Positions 18,291 to 26,900 of a stretch of 64,000 nucleotides of DNA are shown in pieces (the stretch's first letter is position 1; every line of letters starts with the position of its first letter). The notes below the pieces were generated by a model. The model was not told the DNA's origin and made no database searches. It saw only the letters and a program-made list of their open reading frames with translations. Source of the DNA: Serpentinimonas maccroryi (GTDB taxonomy: Bacteria; Pseudomonadota; Gammaproteobacteria; Burkholderiales; Burkholderiaceae_C); the NCBI RefSeq assembly GCF_000828915.1, contig NZ_AP014569.1, positions 1,674,001-1,738,000 on the forward strand, read 5' to 3'. The translations under genes were made by a program, and so were the position numbers.

Positions 18291-19661
18291 TCAAGCCCGG
18301 CGCGGCTGCGCCGCGTCATAGACCACCTGCCCGCCCACCAGCGTGGCGCGCACGCTGGCCGGCAGCTCGCGTCCGTCGAAGGGGGTGGTGCGGCCTTGGC
18401 TGCGCAGCGCGCCGGCGGCCACCGTCCAAGGGCGCCGGGGGTCGATCAGGCACAGGTCGGCCACACCGCCTTCGCTGATGCGGCCCAAGCTGTCTTGCAG
18501 CGAGCCCAGGCTGCCCCCCAGCACCCGCGCCGGCCCGGCGGTGAGCACCTCGAGCGCGCGCAGCAGCGGCAGCCGCTCTTGTTCGGCCCACAGCAAGGCC
18601 AGACCCGCCAGCAGCTCAACCGCCGTGGCGCCCGGTTCGGCCTCGGCAAAGGGCAGCACCTTGGCGTCGGCCGCCACCGGGTTGTGGTCCGACACCAGCG
18701 CGTCGATGGTGCCGTCGGCCAGCGCGGCGCGCAGCGCGGCGCGGTCGCTGGGCTGGCGCAGCGGCGGCTGCAGGCGCGCGCGGGTGTCGTAGTGGCCGAT
18801 GTCGGTGTCGCACAGGTGCAGGTTGTGCACGCTCACGTCGCAGCTCAGTGGCAAACCGGCCGCCTTGGCCTGACGCACCAGTTCGACCGCAGCGGCCGAA
18901 CTGAGCCGGCACAGGTGCAGGCGCAGCCCCGGCCCGGATCTCGAGGCGCTGGCGTGCACGCCACGCAGCAGCTCCAGCGCGGTGTGCACCGCCAGCACCT
19001 CGGCCGCCACGGGTATGCCGCTCAAGCCCATGCGCGTAGCCAGCGGGCCGCTGGCCACCACGCCTTGGCCCAGCCAGAAGTCTTGCGGCCGCAGCCAAAC
19101 GCTGTAGCCAAAGGTGGCGGCGTACTGGAAAGCGCGCTGCAACACCTGGGTGTTGACGATCGGCAGCTCGGCCTGCCCAAAGCCGATGCAGCCGGCCTGG
19201 CTGAGCTGCACCATCTCGGTCAGCGCCTCGCCCTTGAGGCCGCGCGTGAGCGCACCGAGCGGAAACACGCGCGCTTGGCGCAGCTTTTGCGCCCGCGCCT
19301 TGAGCATGTCCACCAGGCCGGACTCGTCGAGCACCGGGTCGGTGTCGGGCGGGCAGACCAGGCTGGTGACGCCGCCGGCCAGCGCCGCCCCCAGCTCGGA
19401 CTCCAGCATGCCGGCGTGCTCCTGCCCCGGCTCGCGCAGGCGCAGGCACAGGTCCACCAGGCCGGGCACGACCAAGCAGCCGCTGGCGTCGAGCACCCGC
19501 TCGGGCGCAGAATCGGACGCAGATTCTGACGCAGTATTGGGCCACGCCGCGCCCGGCTCCGCGATGCGCACGATGCGCCCGCCGGCGATGGCCACGTCGG
19601 CCAGCCGATCGGTCTGGCTGGCCGGGTCGATCAGCCGCCCGCCCCGAATCAGTGTCTTCAT
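18291..19661 (-). CDS. pyrC: Dihydroorotase-like protein PyrC', probably non-catalytic
   Basis: A 456-residue amidohydrolase-fold protein aligned with type I dihydroorotases (GLVDL ... LREPGQE, SDHNP). The metal-binding HxH of active enzymes (normally DLHVHLREP) reads DLCLRLREP, so both His ligands are gone. This matches the inactive PyrC' subunits described beside pyrB in Pseudomonas, which hold the aspartate transcarbamoylase complex together while another dihydroorotase does the chemistry. pyrB lies 21 bases upstream on the same strand. A short low-complexity insert (NTASESASDSAPE) lies near residues 42-54. Confidence 0.9.
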   Translation of the reverse strand: MKTLIRGGRLIDPASQTDRLADVAIAGGRIVRIAEPGAAWPNTASESASDSAPERVLDASGCLVVPGLVDLCLRLREPGQEHAGMLESELGAALAGGVTSLVCPPDTDPVLDESGLVDMLKARAQKLRQARVFPLGALTRGLKGEALTEMVQLSQAGCIGFGQAELPIVNTQVLQRAFQYAATFGYSVWLRPQDFWLGQGVVASGPLATRMGLSGIPVAAEVLAVHTALELLRGVHASASRSGPGLRLHLCRLSSAAAVELVRQAKAAGLPLSCDVSVHNLHLCDTDIGHYDTRARLQPPLRQPSDRAALRAALADGTIDALVSDHNPVAADAKVLPFAEAEPGATAVELLAGLALLWAEQERLPLLRALEVLTAGPARVLGGSLGSLQDSLGRISEGGVADLCLIDPRRPWTVAAGALRSQGRTTPFDGRELPASVRATLVGGQVVYDAAQPRRA

Positions 19662-19682
19662 GCTTGCTGCTCCGCTGTTCGT

Positions 19683-20639
19683 TTAGGCTTCATTGGCGGC
19701 GACGATGCCCATCACCGCCATGCGCACCGCGATGCCAAAGGTCACTTGCGCCAGCACCACGCTCTGCGCGCCATCGACCACGCTGGAGTCGATCTCGACG
19801 CCGCGGTTGACCGGCCCCGGGTGCATCACGATCGCGTCGGGCTTGGCCCAGCGCAGCCGCTCGGGCGTGAGGCCAAAGCATTGAAAATACTCTTGGCTCG
19901 AAGGCAGCAGGGCGCCGTTCATGCGCTCGTTTTGCAGCCGCAGTGCGATCACCACGTCGCAGCCGCGGATGCCCTGCTCCAGGTCGTGGCAGACGCGCAC
20001 CCCCATCGAGGCCAGATCGGCGGGCACCAGCGTGCGCGGCCCGACCACGCGCACGTCGGGGCAGCCCAAGGTGCGCAGGGCGTGGATGTCGGAGCGCGCC
20101 ACGCGCGAATGCAGCACGTCGCCGACGATGGCCACCGACAACTGGCTGAAGTCGCCCTTGTGGTGGCGGATGGTGTACATGTCCAGCAGCCCCTGCGTGG
20201 GGTGGGCGTGGCGCCCGTCGCCGGCGTTGATCACATGCACGTGCGGCGCCACGTGCTGCGCGATCAGGTAGGGCGCGCCCGATTCGCTGTGGCGCACGAC
20301 AAAGATGTCGGCCGCCATGGCGCTCAGGTTGGCGATGGTGTCGAGCAGCGATTCGCCCTTGGCCGCCGAGCTGCGCCCGATGTCGAGGTTGATCACGTCG
20401 GCCGACAGGCGCGTGGCGGCGATCTCGAAGGTGGTGCGGGTGCGGGTGCTGTTCTCGAAAAACAGGTTGAACACGCTCTTGCCGCGCAGCAGCGGCACTT
20501 TTTTGACTTCGCGCTGGTGCACACCCACGAAATTGGCCGCCGTGTCGAGGATGTGCAGCAAAATCTCGCGCGGCAGCCCCTCGGTCGAGAGCAGGTGGAC
20601 GAGTTCGCCGTGGCGGTTGAGTTGCGGGTTGGGGCTCAT
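19683..20639 (-). CDS. pyrB: Aspartate carbamoyltransferase catalytic subunit
   Basis: A 318-residue ATCase catalytic chain. The carbamoyl-phosphate site is [12 protein letters not shown] (near residue 59), followed by the [12 protein letters not shown] loop, the [12 protein letters not shown] signature and [13 protein letters not shown] near the C terminus. It condenses carbamoyl phosphate with aspartate in pyrimidine synthesis. It overlaps pyrR by four bases and precedes pyrC', so the three are likely one transcript. No pyrI regulatory-chain gene is present, which is usual for this PyrB-PyrC' class. Confidence 0.96.
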   Translation of the reverse strand: MSPNPQLNRHGELVHLLSTEGLPREILLHILDTAANFVGVHQREVKKVPLLRGKSVFNLFFENSTRTRTTFEIAATRLSADVINLDIGRSSAAKGESLLDTIANLSAMAADIFVVRHSESGAPYLIAQHVAPHVHVINAGDGRHAHPTQGLLDMYTIRHHKGDFSQLSVAIVGDVLHSRVARSDIHALRTLGCPDVRVVGPRTLVPADLASMGVRVCHDLEQGIRGCDVVIALRLQNERMNGALLPSSQEYFQCFGLTPERLRWAKPDAIVMHPGPVNRGVEIDSSVVDGAQSVVLAQVTFGIAVRMAVMGIVAANEA

Positions 20640-21196
20640 GTGGCGCTCCCCTTTAGGCTGCTGCCGGACATAGCGCTGGAAACAGGGCTGGCGGGGGCGA
20701 CCTCGAAGTCGAAGCCGCCCTCGGCGCGGCGCACCAAGTCAAAGCGCAGCGCGCGGTCCAGCGGCAGCCGCACGGCGGCAAAGTCGGCCGCCAGCGGCAG
20801 CTCGCGCCCGCCGCGATCCACCAGCACCGCCAGCCGCACACAGGCTGGGCGACCGTAGTCGTAGAGCTCATTGATCACGGCGCGCAGCGTGCGGCCGGTG
20901 TAGAGCACGTCGTCGATCAGCAGCACCTCGGCGCCGCTCACCTCAAAGGGCAGGCTGGTTTGGCCGCCGCGCGCGCGCAGGCCGCGCTGGGCGTAGTCGT
21001 CGCGGTGCAGGGCCGACGAAATCACGCCGGCGCGGCCCGGCAAACCCAGCTCGGCGTGCAAGCGCTCGGCCAGCCAGGCCCCGCCGGTGGCCACCCCAAC
21101 CAGGTGCGGCGTCGTGGCGCTGCCGGCCAGCAGGGTTTGCACGCCGCGCTTGAGCTCGGCGTACAGCTGTTCGGCATCGAGTAGCAAATGGCTCAT
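20636..21196 (-). CDS. pyrR: PyrR: pyrimidine regulator / uracil phosphoribosyltransferase homologue
   Basis: A 186-residue type I phosphoribosyltransferase-fold protein with the PRPP-binding motif [16 protein letters not shown] (near residues 93-108) and the N-terminal [14 protein letters not shown] loop. In Gram-positive bacteria PyrR binds pyr mRNA. Proteobacterial homologues beside pyrB are usually assumed to regulate pyrimidine genes or to act as a minor uracil phosphoribosyltransferase. It overlaps ruvX and pyrB by four bases each. A C-terminal tail of about 15 Ser/Ala-rich residues looks disordered. Confidence 0.92.
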   Translation of the reverse strand: MSHLLLDAEQLYAELKRGVQTLLAGSATTPHLVGVATGGAWLAERLHAELGLPGRAGVISSALHRDDYAQRGLRARGGQTSLPFEVSGAEVLLIDDVLYTGRTLRAVINELYDYGRPACVRLAVLVDRGGRELPLAADFAAVRLPLDRALRFDLVRRAEGGFDFEVAPASPVSSAMSGSSLKGSAT

Positions 21197-21660
21197 GGCA
21201 GGCTCCTCAAAAACTGCTCCAAGATGATGCAGGCGGCGGCGGCATCGGCGTCACGCGCGCCCTGGCTGTGGGCTTCGGTGCTGCTGTAGCGCTCGTCCAC
21301 CTCGTACACCGGCAAAGCAAAGCGGCCGCGCAACTGGCGCGCAAATTTTTGCGCCAGCGCCGTGTTGGCGTGTGCAGCGCCGTCGGGGTGGGTGGGAATG
21401 CCCACCACCAACGCATCGGGCTGCCATTCGCGCACGCGCGCTTCGATCAGCGGCCAGCGCGCCGCCCCTTCGGCGCGCAGCGTGGGCTGTGGGCTGGCGC
21501 TGCGCGTCAGGCGGTTGCCGCTCGCCACGCCGGTGCGCTTGAGCCCCCAGTCAAAGGCCAAAAACCGCTGCTGGCTGTCTGGTACGGACTGCAGCGGGCT
21601 GGGTGCCACGGCCGCAGCCAAAGCGGCGTCTGGCGGCGAGACCACGCTGACCGCCGTCAT
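21193..21660 (-). CDS. ruvX: Holliday-junction resolvase-like protein RuvX (YqgF)
   Basis: A 155-residue RNase H-fold nuclease of the YqgF family. A roughly 30-residue N-terminal extension precedes the first catalytic strand FLAFDWGLKRTGVASGN. VVGIPTHPDG and VDERYSSTEA, both family landmarks, follow, then DADAAAACIILEQFL at the end. Family members act in 16S rRNA 5' maturation and possibly in recombination. It overlaps algH (start ATG 21660) and pyrR by four bases. The yqgE-yqgF pairing is widespread in proteobacteria. Confidence 0.93.
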   Translation of the reverse strand: MTAVSVVSPPDAALAAAVAPSPLQSVPDSQQRFLAFDWGLKRTGVASGNRLTRSASPQPTLRAEGAARWPLIEARVREWQPDALVVGIPTHPDGAAHANTALAQKFARQLRGRFALPVYEVDERYSSTEAHSQGARDADAAAACIILEQFLRSLP

Positions 21661-22442
21661 GCATGCCCCGCGCCCGGTGCCAGCATCCACGACTGCAGCC
21701 CCAGCAAGGCCATGGCTTTTTCGTAGCGCTGCGCCAGCGGGGTGTCGAAAATCAGGGCCGGGTCGGCGTCTACTGTCAGCCAGCTGTTCTCGCCGATCTC
21801 GGACTCGAGCTGGCCCTCGCCCCACGAGGCGTAACCGAGGGTAAACAACATTTTGCTGGGCCCAGCGCCGCAGGCCATGGCCTCGAGCACGTCGCGCGAG
21901 CTGGTCATCTCCAGCCCGCTGCCGGCGATTTTGAGGCTGGCCGCGTAGGCGCTGGGCAGCGCCGATGGCGCGCTGGCCTCAGATTGTGCGTCTGGCGGCG
22001 CGTCGGGTTGCACATTGGGATCGTCAACGGGCTGCTCGTTGCGCGCCGACGCATCGCGCTCGGGTTGCGCTGCGTCATCGGACTCGAGGCCGGCCAGCGC
22101 TTCGCGCAGGGCGCGCGCCACCGCCGGTGGGGTGTGGTCGCTGCCCACCGCCTGCACCGCCCCCATGGCCGGGTGCAGCACAAAGCCGCGGTCGGTTTGC
22201 AGCGGCCCGCCGAGCAACACCGGTTGCGGCGCCAGCTCGCTGCGGCGCAGCGGCAAATCGACCTTTTCGAACAACTCGCCCACGGTGAGATGGCTGGGTT
22301 TGTTGATGATCAAACCCATGGCCCCGCGCGGCGAGTGCTCGCACAAAAACACCACGCTTTTGCCAAAAAGCTCGTCTTTGAGGCCCGGCATGGCGATTAA
22401 AAAATGGTGTGTCAGGTCAGTGGGTGCAAAATCCGAATTCAT
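21657..22442 (-). CDS. algH: UPF0301/AlgH (YqgE) family protein with a low-complexity insert
   Basis: About 261 residues, starting LTHHFLIAMPGLKDELFGKSVVFLCEH with the family's NKPSHLTVGELF and LGGPLQTDRGFVLH. Typical members have about 185-190 residues. The excess is an acidic, Pro/Ser/Ala-rich insert at about residues 113-165, between the VGSD strand and the LKIAGSGLEMTSSRDVLEAMA core. The C terminus (LGYASWGEGQLESEIGENSWL) is intact. The biochemical role of AlgH/YqgE is not established. ATG 22442 was chosen; an ATG nine bases upstream is also possible. Confidence 0.9.
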   Translation of the reverse strand: MNSDFAPTDLTHHFLIAMPGLKDELFGKSVVFLCEHSPRGAMGLIINKPSHLTVGELFEKVDLPLRRSELAPQPVLLGGPLQTDRGFVLHPAMGAVQAVGSDHTPPAVARALREALAGLESDDAAQPERDASARNEQPVDDPNVQPDAPPDAQSEASAPSALPSAYAASLKIAGSGLEMTSSRDVLEAMACGAGPSKMLFTLGYASWGEGQLESEIGENSWLTVDADPALIFDTPLAQRYEKAMALLGLQSWMLAPGAGHA

Positions 22443-22468
22443 GCCGTGCATTCTAAGCGCCCACCCAC

Positions 22469-23968
22469 ATGACCCTAGCCCCCAAAACCTACCCCAGCGG
22501 TCTGGTCTGGCTGCGCCGCGACCTGCGCAGCCACGACCACGCTGCACTGCATCAAGCGCTGCGCCAGTGCCAGCGCGTCTGGTGCGTCTTTGTGTTCGAT
22601 ACCGACATCTTGCAACCGCTGCTCGAGCGCGGCCTGCAGGCGGACCGGCGGGTCGAGTTCATCCACGAGTCGCTCATCGACCTCGACGAGCAGCTGCGCG
22701 CGCTCGGGCGCAGCAACGGCACCGAAGGCGTGGGGCTGCTGGTGTGCCACGGCCGCGCCATTGAGCAAATCCCGCGCCTGGCCGCGCAACTGGGCGTGCA
22801 GGCGGTGTACGCCAACCACGACCACGAGCCCGCCGCCCTAGCCCGCGATGCCCAGGTGCGCGGCGCGCTGGCGCACGAGGGCGTGCTGCTGCACACCTAC
22901 AAAGACCAGGTGGTGTTTGAACGCCATGAAATCCTCAACCAAAGCGGGCACGCATTCACCGTGTTCACGCCTTACAAAAAAGCTTGGCTGCAATCGCTCA
23001 CCCCCAGCCACACGCAGCCGCACCCCGTGGAGCGCTTTGCCGACGCGCTGGCGCCCTGCCCGCCCGGCTTGGCCACCGGGGTGCCGCCGTTGGAAGCGCT
23101 CGGCTTTGTGCCCAGCAACCTGCGCGAGCTCAAAATCCGCACCGGCAGCCGCGGCGCGCTGGCGCTGCTGGAAGATTTTTTGGCGCGCATCGAGCACTAC
23201 GGCCAAACGCGCGACTTCCCCGCCCTCAAAGGCCCCAGCTACCTGAGCGTGCACCTGCGCTTTGGCACCTTGAGCATCCGCCAAGCGGTGCGGCTGGCGC
23301 ACGATCTGCACCAACAAGGGGTGGCCGGCGCCAGCACTTGGCTCAGCGAGCTGATCTGGCGCGAGTTTTACCAGCAGATACTGGCCCACTTTCCGCACGT
23401 GGCCGAGCGCGCCTTCAAGCCCGTCTACGACCGCATCCGCTGGGAGCACGGCAAAACAGCGCAAGCCCACTTTGCCGCTTGGTGCGCGGGCCAGACCGGC
23501 TACCCGCTGGTGGATGCGGCCATGCACCAGCTCAACCAGAGCGGCTACATGCACAACCGCCTGCGCATGGTGGCCGCCAGCTTTTTGTGCAAAGACCTGG
23601 GGCTGGACTGGCGCTGGGGCGAGCGCTACTTTGCCGATCATTTGATCGACTTCGACCTTGCCGCCAACAACGGCGGCTGGCAGTGGTGCGCCTCCAGCGG
23701 CTGCGACGCGCAACCGTACTTCCGCATCTTCAACCCCGTGCTGCAAAGCGAAAAGTTCGACCCCCAAGGCAAATTCATCCGGCGCTATTTGCCGCCATTG
23801 GCCAGCCTGCCCGACGCGCAGCTGCACGCACCGTGGCGCGCATCAGCCCACGATCTGGCGGCAGCCGGCGTGGCGCTGGGGCGCAACTACCCGGCGCCGC
23901 TGGTGGACCACTTCGAGGCGCGCGCGCTCACGCTCGAGCGCTACGCCGTGGCGCGCACCGAAACCTAG
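22469..23968 (+). CDS. phrB: Deoxyribodipyrimidine photolyase
   Basis: A 499-residue photolyase/cryptochrome. The antenna domain begins GLVWLRRDLRSHDHAAL; the FAD domain contains TWLSELIWREFYQQIL, GYMHNRLRMVAASFLCKDLG, DLAANNGGWQWCASSGCDAQPYFRIFNP and KFDPQGKFIRRYLP. The WxWR and NNGGWQW elements match CPD photolyases that repair UV dimers with blue light. The start at 22469 follows algH divergently. The stop overlaps the convergent chpA stop by four bases. Confidence 0.96.
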   Translation: MTLAPKTYPSGLVWLRRDLRSHDHAALHQALRQCQRVWCVFVFDTDILQPLLERGLQADRRVEFIHESLIDLDEQLRALGRSNGTEGVGLLVCHGRAIEQIPRLAAQLGVQAVYANHDHEPAALARDAQVRGALAHEGVLLHTYKDQVVFERHEILNQSGHAFTVFTPYKKAWLQSLTPSHTQPHPVERFADALAPCPPGLATGVPPLEALGFVPSNLRELKIRTGSRGALALLEDFLARIEHYGQTRDFPALKGPSYLSVHLRFGTLSIRQAVRLAHDLHQQGVAGASTWLSELIWREFYQQILAHFPHVAERAFKPVYDRIRWEHGKTAQAHFAAWCAGQTGYPLVDAAMHQLNQSGYMHNRLRMVAASFLCKDLGLDWRWGERYFADHLIDFDLAANNGGWQWCASSGCDAQPYFRIFNPVLQSEKFDPQGKFIRRYLPPLASLPDAQLHAPWRASAHDLAAAGVALGRNYPAPLVDHFEARALTLERYAVARTET

Positions 23969-26900
23969 GGCTGAGCGCTGCGCGCACAGGCTTCCCGCAC
24001 CCAAGCCAGCAGTTCAAGCTCAGAATAGGGCTTGCCCAGGTAATGCTCGACCCCCAGTGTGCGTGCATGCTGGCGGTGCTTTTCAGCCAAGCGCGAGGTG
24101 ATCATGATGGTCGGTAAATCGGCCCAGCGCGGGTCTAGGCGCATTCGATGCAGCAACTCGAACCCGTCCATGCGCGGCATTTCAATATCGCACAGCATCA
24201 CTGCGGGCTGCTCGACTGCAAGACGCTGCAAGGCCTGCACACCGTCACTGGCCAGCGCCACGCGATAACCCTCGCGCTGCAGCAAACGCTGGGTGACGCG
24301 GCGCACCGTGATGGAGTCGTCTACCACCAGCACCAGCGGGGCCGCTGCAGGCCCGACGGGAGTGGCCTGCGTCGCTGCTGTTTTGCTGGTGGCGCCAGCG
24401 CGATGTTCGCGCACCCACTGGCGCGCCGCCTCGGCGCACAAGGCCGTCAGGGCGACCGGGTTGTAGATCAGGCACACGGCACCCGAGGCCAACGCAGTGG
24501 CCCCTGCCAAGCCTGGCAAGCCCACCAAAGGCGGGCCCAAGGGCTTGAGCACCACCTCTTGCACCTCAAGCACCTCGTCCACATGCCATGCCACGCGCTG
24601 ACCCGCACTATAAAACTCAACCACCTGCCACTGCCGTGCCTGCTGCGAGGCCTCATCCGTGCTCTCGGCCGACAAGGCCAACAGTGCCCCAGCCCAATGA
24701 AAGGCGATCGGCCCTGCAGCCTCACTAGACCAGCGGCCTCGGACGTAGGCGGCTGTAAGGGCAGGGGCTTGCGCTTGGTGAACTTGCAGCACCAAGTCGG
24801 AAGGTACGCCAAAGACAAAATCACCCACACGCAGCATCTGAACCTGGCTAAAGCTGCTGCTGCGAGGCAACCAAAGCCGAAATGCACACCCCCCCGCTGG
24901 GGGTGCTAGGCAGTCGATGCGACCACCGAGCGCACGCACCTCGCTGCGCACGGCATCGAGCCCAATGCCACGCCCAGCCACTTGGGTGACCTCATCCGCT
25001 GTGCTCAAACCCACAGCAAAAACCAGCCGCTGGGCCTGCTCCAGACTCCATTGCCCGGCCTTCGGATGCAGCCCTAAGGCGATAGCGCGCTGATGTATGC
25101 GCTCGCTATCGAGCCCGGCGCCGTCGTCGCTCAAAGTAATGGACAGGTCTTTGTCGTGGGATTGCAGCGCAATCGAAATCCGGCCAGGCAGCGGCTTGCG
25201 CAACAGGTGGCGCTGCACATCGGTCTCCAGTCCGTGCACGACCGCGTTGCGCAACAAGTGTTCGAGCACTGGAACCAAACGCTCCAAGACGCTGCGCTCG
25301 AGCTCGAGTTCACCGTGTTCTAGGCGCAGTTCCGCCGTTTTTCCACAGTCCTCAGCCGCCAGCCGCACACAGCGCTGCAAGCGCTCGCCCAGCGAATCAA
25401 AAGCCACCAGTCGGCTGCGCAACAAATCCCGCTGCAAATCGCGCGTCTGGCGGGTCTGCGCTGCCAAGTTGCCCTCAGCAGACTGCATCGCCCGCTGCAA
25501 TTGGTGCTGCACCACGGCTACGTCGTTGATCGCTTCAGCCATCAGGCGCGTAAGCTCCTGGGATCGGGTGTAGCGGTCAAGCTCGAGCGGGTCGAAGCGC
25601 GGATCGGGAGACGAACCTTGCACCACGGCAGGAGATCTCTGCGATTCGGTCTGCAGTTCAAGTTCGCGCAACTGGCTGCGCAGACGGGCCACGTTGGTGG
25701 CCATGTCCTCGAACGAGCGGCGCACACCCAACAAATCCGACTCGATGCGGGTGCGGCTCAGGCTGAGATCGGCGGCGTGCAGCACCAGCCGGTCGAGCCA
25801 GTCGGCGCGCACCCTCAGGGTACTGACCACTGGACTCGGTTGCAGCAACTCGGGCGCAAACTCTGCCACCGCATGGCTCGGCCGATGCGCAACTGGAACG
25901 TCGGCTTGCGCCTTGACTTTGGCTTGGGCGCTGCGGCGGCGCAGCTGTGCCAGGTCGGCTTCGACCTGCTCCAGCTCTGGCTCGAGCGCATGCAAAGCGG
26001 TGGACTCGGGCACATCAGGCAGTGCCAGCACCCGGCTTTCGAGTCGATGCAAGCGCTCTCCCAGCTGCATGGCGCCGGCCAGACGGGCGCTTCCCTTCAA
26101 GGTATGCAGATGGCGCAGCAACTCACTGCGTGCCACCCCGTGCTGTGGACGGGCTTTCCACTGACGCAAGGCGGCACCCAGCTGAGGCAACAACTGCTGC
26201 GCCTCGTCATCGAAAACGGCAAAAACAGCAGGGTCGAGTACAAGGTCGCTCAGAAAAGCGGGGGCCAACTCAGCCTCGGGCACGACCGTGGACTGCGGCG
26301 TTGACGTCACCTCGCCGGATCGATCCCCTGGCGCAGCCCCAGCCACCCGCAATGCACCAGATTCAGAGCGCGTTTCGCTTGATGGCACCAAGCCCGCCAG
26401 AGCAGCCAAGGTCTCGGGCTGAGGGTTGCGCAACACACCGGCAGCAAATTGGTGCAGGATTGCGCGCATCTGCTGCGCCGCTTCAATCAAGACCGCCTGC
26501 ACCGGCTGCTGCAAGCGGGCACCCCCAGCAACCGGCAGCAACCGCTCCAGTGCTTGCTCCAAGGCACGCGCCAGCTGTGACAGACCCTCATGACCCACTG
26601 TGGCCGCGCCTCCAGCAAGCGCATGCGACCATTCAAAGAGCGGCGGTACAGTGGCCAGCTCCGGCTGCTCGAGCCCCTGCAGCAGACGGCGCGACCAGTC
26701 GTCGGCTTCGGCCAAAAAAACGTTGAACAGATCGAGTTCTATGCGCAGCGGCCCCACTTCCTTGACGGGCTGATCAAGCACGGGCGGCAATTGAAGCGCA
26801 TCGCGCAGCAGCGGCACGCGCTCGGGGTCGGGCGGTGATTGGAGCGGCAACGAAGCCTCGGCAATCGGTGCAGCCGGGAGCTCGGGTCGCTTGAATTCGA

